Counted from the stretch's first letter, positions 7,668 to 17,744 are shown. The stretch: 64,000 bases of DNA from Ureibacillus yapensis (GCF_003515775.1 NZ_QWEI01000007.1:105683-169682), one strand, 5' to 3'. A program made the numbers and translations. Notes: generated from the sequence alone by a model not told the origin.

Positions 7668-8630
7668 CTATCTAAACCAACCTTTCCGCCTGAACCATAG
7701 AAGCATAAAACCACCGATGGCTGCCATCAATACCAGAGAAAACAAATAGCCATATTTCCATGATAATTCGGGAATATTGTCAAAGTTCATTCCATAAATC
7801 CCAGCAATGAACGTTAACGGAGCAAAGATGGATGTAATGATGGTTAATAGTTTCATCACATTATTGGTTTGATGGGAATTTAGCGATAAGTAACTATCCC
7901 TGATATCAGCCGTTACTTCCCGGTTGCTCATCACCATCTCGGAAAGCTTTAAAAGGTGATCATATATATCCGAAAAATACTCTCTTCTTTCACTGATTCG
8001 GTTTAGATTGAGATGATGGGAATTCAGCATGCGATAAAGCAAATCACGCATGGGATTTACTGAATGCAATAGGGCCAACAAACGATTTCTTGTTTCAAAT
8101 AATTCATCCATTAGTTGATTCATGGCTTTCTTCCTTGTATTGTCGATCATTTTTTCCAGTTTGTCTTCTATTGTATAAATGAGGGGAAAATAGTTATCGA
8201 CGATTTTATCCAAAATTTCATAAAAAACATAATAGGGATCCCAGTCTGTGAGTGAATCTTGTGCCACCAGCCGTTCCCATACGATGTTAACTTCCATCAA
8301 AGGTACTTTATGAAAAGTGACGATACACGATTCCCCAACAAAAAAATCAAGCTCATCTTTAAAAATCGCTTCATTCTCTTCGTGCAAAATGTGGGTAACA
8401 TAGAAAGTATACGTTTTATAATAATCCAGTTTCGGCCGCTGGAATTCTTGCACACAGTCTTCAATTGCAAGCGGATGAAAATGAAACTTATCCGAAAGAA
8501 GATTTAATTCTTCATCCGTAGGCTCACTAAAATCCACCCAGAACCATTTATAATCGGACAAAACTGCATTATGGATTGAAATGTTTTTTTCTAAATGGTT
8601 ATCATTTGTTATTCCTATAAAATAAATCAT
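7668..8630 (-). CDS. corA: CorA-family magnesium/cobalt transporter
   Basis: 320 residues: a soluble alpha/beta N-terminal domain, a long helix region, then two C-terminal membrane helices. The pore signature GMN is present (GIYGMNFDNIPEL) at the end of the first helix, and the chain ends RRKGWF. CorA forms a pentameric Mg2+ channel gated by cytosolic Mg2+. Start at 8630 has AAAGGA 9 nt upstream; a longer frame to 8660 would overlap the ribosome site. It lies 30 nt downstream of the hydrolase gene and is probably co-transcribed with it. Confidence 0.92.
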   Translation of the reverse strand: MIYFIGITNDNHLEKNISIHNAVLSDYKWFWVDFSEPTDEELNLLSDKFHFHPLAIEDCVQEFQRPKLDYYKTYTFYVTHILHEENEAIFKDELDFFVGESCIVTFHKVPLMEVNIVWERLVAQDSLTDWDPYYVFYEILDKIVDNYFPLIYTIEDKLEKMIDNTRKKAMNQLMDELFETRNRLLALLHSVNPMRDLLYRMLNSHHLNLNRISERREYFSDIYDHLLKLSEMVMSNREVTADIRDSYLSLNSHQTNNVMKLLTIITSIFAPLTFIAGIYGMNFDNIPELSWKYGYLFSLVLMAAIGGFMLLWFRRKGWFR

Positions 8631-8660
8631 CGGACTTAATCCTTTCATTATTAGCAACAT

Positions 8661-9452
8661 TCAGATCATAAAAGGATTTTCCCTTTTATACGATTGTATA
8701 AACTTATGGATGGCATCATGCAATTTTTGCGGCTCCTTTGTAGGGATTTGGTGTTTCGCACTTTCCAGGAAAATAAGTTCACTATTCGCCAAATGCGCAT
8801 GCAGCTCATAAGCATGTTTGTGGAATGTTGTATTTTTCGCCCCATATAGAAGCAGTACAGGCGCTTCTATTGAACGAAGCTCCTTGCCAAAATTCCCATT
8901 CAAAGTATAGTCATAGTATTGCTTTATATTTTGTGCCGTTCCCTGACGAGAAGTTTTACGAATTTGATCAAAGCTAGACTTGGACTCCGAATTGCTTTTT
9001 GAAACCATGGAACTGAGAATATTCATGGTTGTTGGATTCGAAAGGGCTTTAGCCGCTTTTAATCTTAGCTTCAAGTAGAAATCTTTTTCTTCGGACAATG
9101 CACTGATTACAATGCCTCCAAATGCTCTTTCGGAATAACGCTGCAAAAAATCCAGTGCAATATTCCCTCCTGCTGAATATCCGCACAAGAAAATCTTATT
9201 AATCTTTAAATGGTCTATTAAAGCTAGGATATCTTGTGCAATCAACGGAAATGTGATTGGTTCCATAGAGGGACTGCTTCCTCCGTGCCCCCGAATATCA
9301 AACGTAATGACTTGATATTTCTTGGATAGGTGCTCCATTTGGTACCTAAAGTTTGCACTTGTTAATAAGGGCGGATGAATGAATACAATTGGAATCCCCT
9401 TTCCCTTTATTTCATAAAACATCCTGATCTTGTCTATCGTGATGAAAGGCAA
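8661..9452 (-). CDS. Alpha/beta hydrolase, possibly lacking the canonical catalytic Asp
   Basis: 263 residues. Oxyanion motif FIHPPLL (HPP in place of the usual HG), the strand DIRGHGGS, nucleophile elbow GYSAGG and C-terminal His in SAKHQIP are all present. At the usual acid position after strand 7 the sequence reads YGAKNTTFH, with Asn where homologues have Asp, so the triad may use another acid or be weakened. Broad family (esterases, haloperoxidase-like, lactonases); substrate unknown. No signal peptide. Upstream of corA in the same direction. Confidence 0.82.
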   Translation of the reverse strand: MPFITIDKIRMFYEIKGKGIPIVFIHPPLLTSANFRYQMEHLSKKYQVITFDIRGHGGSSPSMEPITFPLIAQDILALIDHLKINKIFLCGYSAGGNIALDFLQRYSERAFGGIVISALSEEKDFYLKLRLKAAKALSNPTTMNILSSMVSKSNSESKSSFDQIRKTSRQGTAQNIKQYYDYTLNGNFGKELRSIEAPVLLLYGAKNTTFHKHAYELHAHLANSELIFLESAKHQIPTKEPQKLHDAIHKFIQSYKRENPFMI

Positions 9453-9625
9453 AGAGAAACACCTCTTTCTGAATTCACATAGGTACTAGTAGTATGTACT
9501 GTGTAATTGATGTTAATCGAATAAATAATATTCTCTTACCTTGTTTCCCTTCCTGATTTTTGCCGAATAGAAATCAAAATTAAACCAATACTGTCCCTTG
9601 AGCCACTTTTAAGGGAGGAAAATCC

Positions 9626-10480
9626 ATGTACTTTTATAAAGAAGATTTAATCAATATCATCATTCCGGATAAGCCCGACCCTGCAGCTGCCAAAGTGCTG
9701 CAAGAAACACTTGGCGGACGGTTTGGCGAGATGCGGACAATGATGCAATTCTCATTCCAGAGCGCAAATTTCCGCGGCAAAGCGAAGCAATATCGAGATT
9801 TGATTCGGGGCATCTTTCTGGAGGAAATCAGTCACGTTGAACTTGTTCAAACAACAATCAACCAATTATTAAATGGGGCAGGAGAATCAGATCCAGGAAA
9901 TGCCGGCCAGGATCAGGCCCCATTGGATGAAGCCATCAAGCATGCAAATCCACATCACTTTATCATGGGCGCACAAAGTTCATTGCCTGTCGATGCGGCA
10001 GGAAATCCGTGGATGGGGAATTATGTTTACAGCCACGGTAATTTAGTAGCTGATTTGCTCGACAACCTTGTGCTAGAGTCGACGGGTGTTCTACAAAAAA
10101 CCAGAATATATGAAATGAGTTCCAATAAAACGTTTAGAGAAACATTGGCATTCTTGATTGTACGTGATAATGCCCATCAAAACGCTTTTGCAAAAGCCCT
10201 TGAAACACTGGGCGTTGACTGGGGAAAAGTGCTCCCTATTCCGAATTATGATATCAATAAATATCCCGAGTGCCAAAAATATATTGATATGGGCTTCCAT
10301 AATGCCTTCTTTAACTTCAGGCTGGACGGGCATCGAGCTGGTGAAATCTTCAACGGTACATCACCAAGCCGAAATGGCGGAGACCTGCGTGTCGTGGAAC
10401 CTCCTGCACCACACCCGGTTCCCGAACTGCCGGAAATGCCGAATGAACATAGTCCGGGATTATGGGATTTAAATAATTAA
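9626..10480 (+). CDS. Manganese (non-heme) catalase
   Basis: 284 residues, typical for the family. Dimanganese ligands fit Glu35 (GGRFGEMRTMM), Glu67 and His70 (LEEISHVELV), Glu151 (LVLESTG) and His184 (RDNAHQNAF). It converts hydrogen peroxide to water and oxygen in the cytosol. The C-terminus is Pro-rich (PPAPHPVPELPEMP). Closest in style to B. subtilis YdbD and Salmonella KatN; CotJC of spores is the same fold, and no cotJ neighbours are present here. AGGGAGGAAAATCC precedes the ATG. Its perfect hairpin terminator is shared with the convergent opuC operon. Confidence 0.93.
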   Translation: MYFYKEDLINIIIPDKPDPAAAKVLQETLGGRFGEMRTMMQFSFQSANFRGKAKQYRDLIRGIFLEEISHVELVQTTINQLLNGAGESDPGNAGQDQAPLDEAIKHANPHHFIMGAQSSLPVDAAGNPWMGNYVYSHGNLVADLLDNLVLESTGVLQKTRIYEMSSNKTFRETLAFLIVRDNAHQNAFAKALETLGVDWGKVLPIPNYDINKYPECQKYIDMGFHNAFFNFRLDGHRAGEIFNGTSPSRNGGDLRVVEPPAPHPVPELPEMPNEHSPGLWDLNN

Positions 10481-10520
10481 AAAAGCGCTGGTCCTTTATA
10501 AAAAAGGACCAGCGCTTTTT
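10480..10520. terminator. Bidirectional terminator between catalase and opuCD
   Basis: Perfect palindrome: AAAAAGCGCTGGTCCTTT and its complement around a 4-5 nt loop, giving U-tracts on both strands. Confidence 0.95.
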
Positions 10521-10529
10521 ATATCAATG

Positions 10530-11219
10530 CTATATCGCAGAAATCGTTTTCTTTTGCTGACGTTTTACAGGGTCCAATCTTCGTTCAATGAAGCCCAATA
10601 TGATATCCGCCAATATGGCCATGAACGCTGTCGGCAGCGCCCCGGCTAAAATAATGGCTGTGCCATCGGTTGCATTGGTTCCGCGGATAATAATATCCCC
10701 TAAACCTCCCGCACCAATAAAGGCGCCAATTGCCGTGATTCCGATGGCTATGACAAGAGCAATGCGAATGCCTGTAATGATGACGGAAAGCGATAAAGGC
10801 AGCTCCACCATATATAATACTTGCCACTTCGTCATCCCCATACCCCGTCCGGCATCCGTAATACTTTTATTAATTGTTTTAATGCCAACATACGTGTTTT
10901 TAATTATAGGCAGCAAGGAATAGAAAAATACCGTTACAACAACCGTTGTTTTCCCTAGTCCCAGGACAAGCATTAAAATCGCCATCAATGCTAAAGCGGG
11001 AATCGTCTGGATAATGTTAGCAAGAGTAATGACAATCCCCGATAGCTTGCCAAATTTTGAAATTAGAATGCCTAGGGGAATTCCGACAATTGCTGCCAGC
11101 AATACACCATAAATCGATATTAAAAAGTGATCGATAAACTGGCCAAACACATACCAGCCGTTTGCCTGCATATAGTAAAAAAATTGTTCCGTTGTAGACA
11201 ATTGAGATAGATCCTGCAT
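10530..11219 (-). CDS. opuCD: Osmoprotectant ABC transporter permease OpuCD
   Basis: 229 residues, five to six membrane helices, with the binding-protein-dependent permease EAA-like loop (GRGMGMTKWQVLYMVELPLSL) that docks on the ATPase. Last gene of a four-gene operon (ATPase, permease, binding protein, permease), the OpuC/OpuB order. With OpuCB it forms the translocation path for glycine betaine, carnitine or choline. Its start codon shares the last base of opuCC's stop region (boundary at 11219). Confidence 0.92.
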   Translation of the reverse strand: MQDLSQLSTTEQFFYYMQANGWYVFGQFIDHFLISIYGVLLAAIVGIPLGILISKFGKLSGIVITLANIIQTIPALALMAILMLVLGLGKTTVVVTVFFYSLLPIIKNTYVGIKTINKSITDAGRGMGMTKWQVLYMVELPLSLSVIITGIRIALVIAIGITAIGAFIGAGGLGDIIIRGTNATDGTAIILAGALPTAFMAILADIILGFIERRLDPVKRQQKKTISAI

Positions 11220-12136
11220 TATTTATCACCTCCAGCGAAGTAATTATTTTCAACCAAGAATTGTTCCGCTACCACAGCGGGTTCCATCAAGTTATTATCC
11301 GCCTGGTAATTCAACTTTTGCATCGTCTCCGTTGAGATTTGGCCAACCAAGCGCTCAACCGCCTTCCGAACTTCCGGCTTTTCTTCCAACAACTCTGTAT
11401 CGGCAAACGGACTTGCATCGTATGGAGGGAAGAAGCGTAAATTATCTTCAAGAATCACTAAATCATAAGAAGCAATCCGTCCATCTGTCGTATACCCCAG
11501 AACAACATCCAGTTCACCGGAGTTCACCGCGTCGTAAACCAAACCAATTTGCATCGGGTACGTACGTGAAAAGTCGAATCCATACTCTTCCACGAACGCT
11601 TTATACCCATCTCCTTCACGGTTCATCCAAGAGGTATCAACACCCGCTTCGAGCTCGCTTGCGACGGAAGCTAAATCACTGATTGTTTTTAAATTATACT
11701 TTTCTGCTGTTTCCTTTGTTACCATAAAGGCATACGTATTTTCGAATCCATAGGAATCAAAGAAAGTTTGGTTATAGCGCTTTGCAAATTCTTTTTGTAC
11801 AAAGTCCATAGCTTTTTTTGGATCCTTTATTGGTTCCGCCTGCAAAGCTCCTGTTAAATCGGTACCGGTATAACGGGTAGCCGCCATATTGGCATCTCCA
11901 TTTATCATGGCTTGGTGAACAACTGTACTCGTACCTAAGTTGTTGATAATTTCAACCTCTTCATCTGTATAATGCTCAATCATGCCTTTCATGATATGAG
12001 CAATAATTTGGGATTCTGTTGTCACCACCGACGCGATTTTAATCGTTTCTTCATCTTCTTTGCCAAGCATGGAGCAGCCGCCCATTACCAGCGCCACCAC
12101 TGCTGCCAAAGCCAAAAGGAGTCTTTTTCTCATCAT
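11219..12136 (-). CDS. opuCC: Osmoprotectant-binding lipoprotein OpuCC
   Basis: About 305 residues beginning [16 protein letters not shown] and a lipobox MGGC, so it is lipid-anchored outside the membrane. The mature part is the OpuAC-type fold ([23 protein letters not shown]; later [21 protein letters not shown], a pattern seen in OpuBC/OpuCC). It captures quaternary ammonium osmolytes for the OpuCB/CD permeases. GGGGG lies 6 nt before ATG 12136, and the start overlaps the opuCB stop as ATGA, indicating translational coupling. Confidence 0.92.
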   Translation of the reverse strand: MMRKRLLLALAAVVALVMGGCSMLGKEDEETIKIASVVTTESQIIAHIMKGMIEHYTDEEVEIINNLGTSTVVHQAMINGDANMAATRYTGTDLTGALQAEPIKDPKKAMDFVQKEFAKRYNQTFFDSYGFENTYAFMVTKETAEKYNLKTISDLASVASELEAGVDTSWMNREGDGYKAFVEEYGFDFSRTYPMQIGLVYDAVNSGELDVVLGYTTDGRIASYDLVILEDNLRFFPPYDASPFADTELLEEKPEVRKAVERLVGQISTETMQKLNYQADNNLMEPAVVAEQFLVENNYFAGGDK

Positions 12137-12777
12137 AAGCGACCCCCTTCTATTCTCAAGCCTTTTGGTGTTACCCATCTTTCAAGTTTTGATAGCAGGA
12201 AGTCCGCCAACAAAGCCAATACCGTTACAATGATGGCACCACCGATAATTAATTCGGCTTTATATAAATTCAACCCGTTAAATATAAAGTCACCAAGACC
12301 GCCTGCACCAATGTAGGATGCAAGTGTTGCCCAAGCAATTACATACACTGCCGAAAGTCGGATTCCCGACATAATCACAGGAATGGCCAAGGGAAGTTCC
12401 ACCAAGCGAATGGATTGCAGCGGCGTCATTCCCATGGCGATTCCGGCTCCTTTTGTATTTTCATTAACGGAACGCATTCCGATAAACGTATTGTTCAATA
12501 TTGGCAACAAGGAATAGATACAAAGGGCAATAATCGCCGGAACCTTTCCAACGCCGAAAAAGGGAATCATCAGGGCAAGCAGCGCTAAAGAAGGCACCGT
12601 TTGAAGAACACTAGTAATACTTAATACGATTTTCGAAAGATACTTTGTTTTTGATAGAAGAATGCCGATAGGAACGGCAATCACTACTCCTAAAAGCAAG
12701 GCAATCATGGAAATATAAAAATGCTCCCAAGTTTTCAATAGAATTTCAGAGCTGTTTTCAGTGAAAAAGGCAATCAT
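12133..12777 (-). CDS. opuCB: Osmoprotectant ABC transporter permease OpuCB
   Basis: 214 residues with multiple membrane helices and the coupling loop [25 protein letters not shown]. Paralogous to OpuCD in the same operon. The start overlaps the end of opuCA by four bases (ATGA-type), and the stop overlaps opuCC, so the operon is tightly coupled. Confidence 0.92.
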   Translation of the reverse strand: MIAFFTENSSEILLKTWEHFYISMIALLLGVVIAVPIGILLSKTKYLSKIVLSITSVLQTVPSLALLALMIPFFGVGKVPAIIALCIYSLLPILNNTFIGMRSVNENTKGAGIAMGMTPLQSIRLVELPLAIPVIMSGIRLSAVYVIAWATLASYIGAGGLGDFIFNGLNLYKAELIIGGAIIVTVLALLADFLLSKLERWVTPKGLRIEGGRL

Positions 12778-13928
12778 TCAAGGATCAACTCCTTTTTCTC
12801 TTGCACGTCTTCTTCGTCTCCCCAAATTGTGTCATAGACAATGTCCACAATATTTGCGCGGGTAATCAAACCAACCAAGCGATGATCTTCATCGACAACA
12901 GGGATATTTTTTAAGTTACGCTTTAAAATTCTGCGTACAGAATCTTGTAATTTAGAACCGGTTTTCACGTAGAAGATTTCTTTTTCATAACATTCAGAAA
13001 CACTTTTTTTCGTCTTTCGCGCACCAGTAAAGCTTTCTACATCTAAATATCCTTGCAGTCGATGATCGCCGTCCGTAACAAATAGCGTATCTACCCGCTT
13101 TTCCACCATTAAACGAATAGCTTCGTCCAAGCTTTTTTCAATCGTGATGGAGATGGGTTTAATCATTACTTCGTCTACGGTTTTAACATTGGGTTTTTGT
13201 TGTATGAGTCGATGTGAACCAATAAATTCTTTTACAAAGTCATTAGCTGGGGCTGCTAATATGTTATCAGGGGTATCAAATTGAACAAGTTTGCCTTCAT
13301 GCATAATCGCAATTCTGTCTGCCAACTTAATGGCTTCATCCATATCATGCGTTACAAAAATAACCGTCTTGTTCAGACGCTGCTGAAGGTCCTTAATCAA
13401 ATCTTGCAACGTATCCCGGGTAATCGGGTCCAGTGCACCAAATGGTTCATCCATCAGAATAATGTCTTGATTGGCAGCAAGCGCACGCAATACTCCAATT
13501 CGCTGCTGCTGGCCACCTGATAGCTGCGCAGGATAATAATCCAAGTAAGAAGTCGGCAAATTGACAAGTTCAATCAAACGACGAGCCGTTTCATCTTTCT
13601 TTTCTTTTGACCATTTCAACAAATGCGGGACCAGCGTAATATTGTCGCGAATCGTCATATGGGGCATTAATCCGATTTGTTGAATCACATAACCAATGCT
13701 TCTTCTTAACGTAACGGCATTCATCTTCGTTAAATCCTTGCCGTTTAGGGTTATCTTCCCACTGGTAGGTTCAACCATCCGATTGATCATTCTCAGCGCG
13801 GTTGTTTTCCCGCTGCCACTTGTACCAATAAATGCAATAAATTCCCCTTCTTTTATATCCAAGTTTAATTTGTCGACAGCAACTTTGCCGCCTCTATAAA
13901 TTTTTGATAGATTTTCAATTTCAAGCAT
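12774..13928 (-). CDS. opuCA: Osmoprotectant ABC transporter ATPase OpuCA with CBS pair
   Basis: 384 residues. Walker [10 protein letters not shown], signature LSGGQQQR, Walker [13 protein letters not shown] and H-loop VTHDMDEA are intact. Residues ~250-370 form two CBS repeats ([42 protein letters not shown]), which in OpuA-type ATPases sense ionic strength or c-di-AMP. That is notable because cdaA lies in this same window. Start at ATG 13928 with GGAAGGAG upstream. First gene of opuCABCD; no GbsR-type regulator is adjacent. Confidence 0.93.
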   Translation of the reverse strand: MLEIENLSKIYRGGKVAVDKLNLDIKEGEFIAFIGTSGSGKTTALRMINRMVEPTSGKITLNGKDLTKMNAVTLRRSIGYVIQQIGLMPHMTIRDNITLVPHLLKWSKEKKDETARRLIELVNLPTSYLDYYPAQLSGGQQQRIGVLRALAANQDIILMDEPFGALDPITRDTLQDLIKDLQQRLNKTVIFVTHDMDEAIKLADRIAIMHEGKLVQFDTPDNILAAPANDFVKEFIGSHRLIQQKPNVKTVDEVMIKPISITIEKSLDEAIRLMVEKRVDTLFVTDGDHRLQGYLDVESFTGARKTKKSVSECYEKEIFYVKTGSKLQDSVRRILKRNLKNIPVVDEDHRLVGLITRANIVDIVYDTIWGDEEDVQEKKELILE

Positions 13929-14355
13929 TCTATATAACTCTCCTTCCACCTTTAATGTTACAGGGGTTCAATTGCGAATCAAACGATAATCCACTTTTCA
14001 AGATGTAATTGTGTCTATTTATCGAATTTTTTATTTAAATTATCTGACAAAAACCTGCTTTATTTTCACAAGAAACTCCCGCCCATCCCCTTCTGCGTAA
14101 ACATTTAGAGGGAGTTCAGGAAATTCCAGAATAAATCAGGGAAAGACAAATTATCTGAATATTTGAACTTCAATGACTTGACAGACTAAATTGCATTTTA
14201 ATAGAAAATTTATCTATTAAATAGCAAATTCGCTTGCTTTGTTACTTGCTTGCTTGATAACCTATACCCCTTTTCAAAAATTTTAATCCTATATGAAAAT
14301 CTCAAAAATTAGGATACTATTAACTTAATATGTAAAAAGGAGGAATTAGGAAAGG
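13929..14355. other. 427-bp divergent intergenic region without recognised genes
   Basis: AT-rich region between the divergent opuC operon and the M14 peptidase gene; it must hold promoters for both. A TTGACA occurs at 14178-14183 on the plus strand but lacks a convincing -10 at 17 bp. No ORF with a ribosome site and no hairpin terminator seen. Confidence 0.5.
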
Positions 14356-16920
14356 ATGTTAAAAAACAGGGAAGTCGGTCGATTGTTGTCCTCTTGGATG
14401 ATTATTATTTTCTTAAGCTGTTCAGCACTTTTAATGGGATTCCCGGCAAACGCACAAGCGGCAGCGGATGTTCCTGTCCCTACGGCAAATCCGTCTAAAC
14501 CACAAGTGCTTCCATCAAGCAGCGAAGCCTCATTAAATCAATCCGTCAGCAACCTGGAACAAAATAAGATTGAAAACCTCATAAAAGGCCAGCGCTATAA
14601 AATTAAGTTTATAAAGGCATACATAGAAGGTTCTCTTACTATCGAGGAAAATGCTGAGCTGATTGGCACCGCCACAGCGGAAAATACACTGGAAGTGGCT
14701 ATTGGGCAAAGAAAGGTTTCGATTGATGCAAATTTGGTGGAAATCATCGATACTGCCGAACAAACGATCAATAATGGCATTGATTATGCAGCAACAAAAG
14801 AGACCTTCACTATTTTCAAAGATGTTGAACAAGCTGTCCCATTCATCATCGGTACATCAGCTGAGACATTCAAAGTACTGGAAAAAGGCCAGCAGGTATG
14901 GGGCGTGGAAGTTGGAAATCTAAAAGCCTACTTACCGAAGTCCATGATTCAGGAAGAAAGCCAAAGTCCGAATATTGATCAACCGATTGACACTCGAAAC
15001 GATATTATTCAACTAAAAGAAAACAGCAAAATTTATGCCAACAGCGATTTAACCGAAGTTGCTGAAGAGATTGAAAAAGCTGCGCGAATGCCTATTTTGG
15101 AGATTAGCGGCAGCAATTATGTCGTTCAACTTGGACAAACCATCGGCTATGTACCAATTTCATCAACAACCGGCAAATTTACGGTTAAGCTTAATCCGAA
15201 GGCAAAGCTCTATAACAATACGAGTAAATCAAAAGTGATGGCAGTGAATAGCAATTCTTCAGCAGTCTACACCGTTTCAAGCGTTGCCAGTGACCATCAG
15301 TTCTTTATAATCGATTTTGGATCAACGGAAGTTTATGTTGAGTATGCAGATCTAACATTTACCGAAGATGCTATCGCTTCTGCGGATCACACACGCAACG
15401 ACCATGTAACAACTAAAGAAGGCTTCACATTATACAGGGAAGCAAGTAACCGGACACCGTTGATAACAAATGGTGCGGACAACCAAAAGCTGAAAGTGGC
15501 AGGAACATTAGGCCAAAACTATATCGTCCACCTTGGTGAAACAGTCGCCTATCTACCTGCTAAATATGCAAAAAGTTATGGCTTAAACAAAGAAATTTCG
15601 ACTAGTGGAAGCGCTGTTTTATACAAGAAAGTAAAAGACTCGTATTATCCGCTAGGAACATTGAAAAATGGCTTTACATTCAAACCGACTTCATCCAATT
15701 CCAAATACGACTTATTCACAAAAGATAAAGTGACCTATGCTGTGAAAAAAAGCGATAGCTTACCAACGAATCAATCACTTGCATTGACACCGAAGAAGAA
15801 GGCAGTGTATCCGATCACGTTATATCCGGAAAAAAATATTGTTGTTTATGATGTGAAAGGAAATCAAATCGGTGCTCTTTACAAAGGCAAAGCTGTTGAT
15901 TTACTGGGCATTTCGGAAAATGACAATAAAGCAAAGATTAATTTCATGGGACAGCTTGCCGAGGTGAAATTCAACGAGCTTTACCATAAAGATATCGTCA
16001 ATGGAAAATCAACTATTTCCCATGCCAAAATGAACTATTATATGGAGGTATTCTCGCTGCTTTATCCAGAGTTTACAGAACGGGAAGTCATTGGGTATTC
16101 GGCGGAAGGACGAGCGATTCCTGCCCTTCGCGTAGGGAACGGCAAGAAGGAAATTATAATGGATGCTTCTTTCCATGCGCGTGAGTATATGACCACGAAT
16201 GTATTACTTGAAATGATTGATACGTATAGTTACTCATACAATCGCAATGCCGTGTTCAGCAACTGGAATGTAAAGAAAACATTGGACCAGGTTTCCATCT
16301 GGTTTTTACCGATGATGAATCCGGATGGCGTCATGCTTGTCCAGCAAGGGATCAGTGCGCTAAAAAATCCAGTTAACATTAAGTATGCCAAAACGTATGC
16401 AAAGAATGGTTCATTTAAAAGCTGGAAAGCCAATGGCCGCGGGGTGGATTTAAACCAAAACTTCGGTGGCCAAAGCTGGGAGAAAATTAAAACGAAAAAA
16501 GCCTACCGCAACTATAAAGGCCCATCTCCTTTTTCGGAACCAGAGACAAAGGCATTTATAAGCTTTGTCAACAAACATCAATTTAAAACGAATCTATCCT
16601 ACCATTCCTCGGGAAGCATCATCTACTGGGGAGGGGTTCAAACAAGCAGCGAGCTTGCACGGGATCGCAAGCTTGTCAATAAAATTGCCAACTTAACAGG
16701 CTACATGCCGATTAAACCAAAAGGTCCTACCTATAATTACAAATACGGATCCGGCAACTCCACTGCTTGGATCATTAAAGAAAAACGAATTCCTGCTTTA
16801 ACAATTGAAATCGCCACATACCAAGGCGAACAACCTGTCAATTTAAGCCAATGGACATCCATCTGGAATAAAAACAAAACCGTTGGACTAAACGGCGCCA
16901 AAGAAGCCGCTTCTAGATAG
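14356..16920 (+). CDS. Secreted M14 zinc carboxypeptidase with N-terminal SH3-like modules
   Basis: 854 residues. Signal peptide (basic MLKNREVGR, hydrophobic core, cleavage near AQA-AAD). Residues ~50-560 hold four to five ~100-residue modules with a recurring pattern (TKExFTxxK..., then VxLGxTxxYxP), consistent with bacterial SH3-like wall-binding repeats. The C-terminal M14 domain (about 565-850) has zinc ligands His607 and Glu610 in FHAREYMT, His750 in SYHSSGS, the substrate motif NPDGV, GRGVDLNQNF and catalytic Glu818 in ALTIEIATYQGE. It probably trims peptidoglycan peptides or extracellular peptides. The stop codon's last base is the first base of a foldback repeat array. Confidence 0.9.
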   Translation: MLKNREVGRLLSSWMIIIFLSCSALLMGFPANAQAAADVPVPTANPSKPQVLPSSSEASLNQSVSNLEQNKIENLIKGQRYKIKFIKAYIEGSLTIEENAELIGTATAENTLEVAIGQRKVSIDANLVEIIDTAEQTINNGIDYAATKETFTIFKDVEQAVPFIIGTSAETFKVLEKGQQVWGVEVGNLKAYLPKSMIQEESQSPNIDQPIDTRNDIIQLKENSKIYANSDLTEVAEEIEKAARMPILEISGSNYVVQLGQTIGYVPISSTTGKFTVKLNPKAKLYNNTSKSKVMAVNSNSSAVYTVSSVASDHQFFIIDFGSTEVYVEYADLTFTEDAIASADHTRNDHVTTKEGFTLYREASNRTPLITNGADNQKLKVAGTLGQNYIVHLGETVAYLPAKYAKSYGLNKEISTSGSAVLYKKVKDSYYPLGTLKNGFTFKPTSSNSKYDLFTKDKVTYAVKKSDSLPTNQSLALTPKKKAVYPITLYPEKNIVVYDVKGNQIGALYKGKAVDLLGISENDNKAKINFMGQLAEVKFNELYHKDIVNGKSTISHAKMNYYMEVFSLLYPEFTEREVIGYSAEGRAIPALRVGNGKKEIIMDASFHAREYMTTNVLLEMIDTYSYSYNRNAVFSNWNVKKTLDQVSIWFLPMMNPDGVMLVQQGISALKNPVNIKYAKTYAKNGSFKSWKANGRGVDLNQNFGGQSWEKIKTKKAYRNYKGPSPFSEPETKAFISFVNKHQFKTNLSYHSSGSIIYWGGVQTSSELARDRKLVNKIANLTGYMPIKPKGPTYNYKYGSGNSTAWIIKEKRIPALTIEIATYQGEQPVNLSQWTSIWNKNKTVGLNGAKEAASR

Positions 16921-17663
16921 AAAAGCGGAGAACGCCCGTTTAGCCCCGACTAGCGTTGGAGACTCCGACAAGAAGGCGTTTTTTGCCTTCGTAGGAGGAG
17001 TCGAAACGCTCGAGGGGCTGGCGTTCGCAGCTGGACATCAGAAAAGCGTAAGCGCCCCGCTAGCCCCGACAAGCGCTGGCCGACAACAACGCTACGTCGT
17101 GTAGCATTGTCGGCACTTGCACATCCATGTGCGGCGGAAGGCCCGAATCGAAAGCGTCTTTTCAGCTTTCGACCGAGGGACTGAAGCGACTCGAGGGGCT
17201 GGGCGCTGAAGCTGGACAATAAGAAAAGCGTAGGACGCCCGTTTAGCCCCGACTAGCGTTGGAGACTCCGACAAGAAGGCGCTTTATGCCTTCGTAGGAG
17301 GAGTCGAAACGCTCGAGGGGCTGGCGTTCGCAGCTGGACATCAGAAAAGCGTAAGCGCCCCGCTAGCCCCGACAAGCGCTGGCCGACAACAACGCTACGT
17401 CGTGTAGCATTGTCGGCACTTGCACATCCATGTGCGGCGGAAGGCCCGAATCGAAAGCGTCTTTTCAGCTTTCGACCGAGGGACTGAAGCGACTCGAGGG
17501 GCTGGGCGCTGAAGCTGGACAATAAGAAAAGCGTAGGACGCCCGTTTAGCCCCGACTAGCGTTGGAGACTCCGACAAGAAGGCGCTTTATGCCTTCGTAG
17601 GAGGAGTCGAAACGCTCGAGGGGCTGGCGTTCGCAGCTGGACAATACGAAAGCGGAGGACGCC
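16920..17663. repeat. Tandem array of foldback repeats A-B-A-B-A plus a truncated unit
   Basis: Two GC-rich element types alternate with an exact 303-bp period. Type A: 16920-17036, 17223-17339, 17526-17642 (about 117 bp). Type B: 17041-17217 and 17344-17520 (177 bp). A truncated start (GAAAGCGGAGGACGCCC) follows at 17647-17663. All units begin GAAAAGCG and end AGCTGGAC. Type A folds on itself through nested arms (TAGCCCC/GGGGCT, AGCGTT/AACGCT, GACTCC/GGAGTC, GAAGGC/GCCTTC). Type B has three local hairpins (GCCGACAA/TTGTCGGC, TTGCACAT/ATGTGCGG region, CGAAAGC/GCTTTCG) inside the outer TAGCCCC/GGGGCT stem. Apparent long open frames inside on the minus strand follow from GC content and are identical between copies; I do not call them genes. 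Confidence 0.9.
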
Positions 17664-17683
17664 CTATCCATAACAACATTTCT

Positions 17684-17729
17684 GCTCCTGCAATGCCACA
17701 TTATCATCACCATCGCAGGAGCACTTTTA
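17684..17729 (+). terminator. Terminator, probably of the M14 gene displaced by the repeat array
   Basis: GCTCCTGC ... GCAGGAGC followed by ACTTTTATTT on the plus strand. It is 760 bp after the M14 stop with only the repeats in between. Confidence 0.75.
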
Positions 17730-17744
17730 TTTCAAAAAAACTTA

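Noticed and set aside
14178..14206. TTGACA as a strong sigma-A promoter of the M14 gene
   Set aside because: No matching -10 at 16-18 bp; kept only as a remark.
16950..17577. Four long open frames on the minus strand inside the repeat array
   Set aside because: They are identical between repeat copies, follow from high GC and the 303-bp period, have no ribosome sites, and encode Arg/Ser-rich non-protein-like sequence.
16920..17663. The array as a CRISPR locus
   Set aside because: Unit length (117 and 177 bp) and absence of unique 30-40 bp spacers exclude CRISPR; no cas genes are present.
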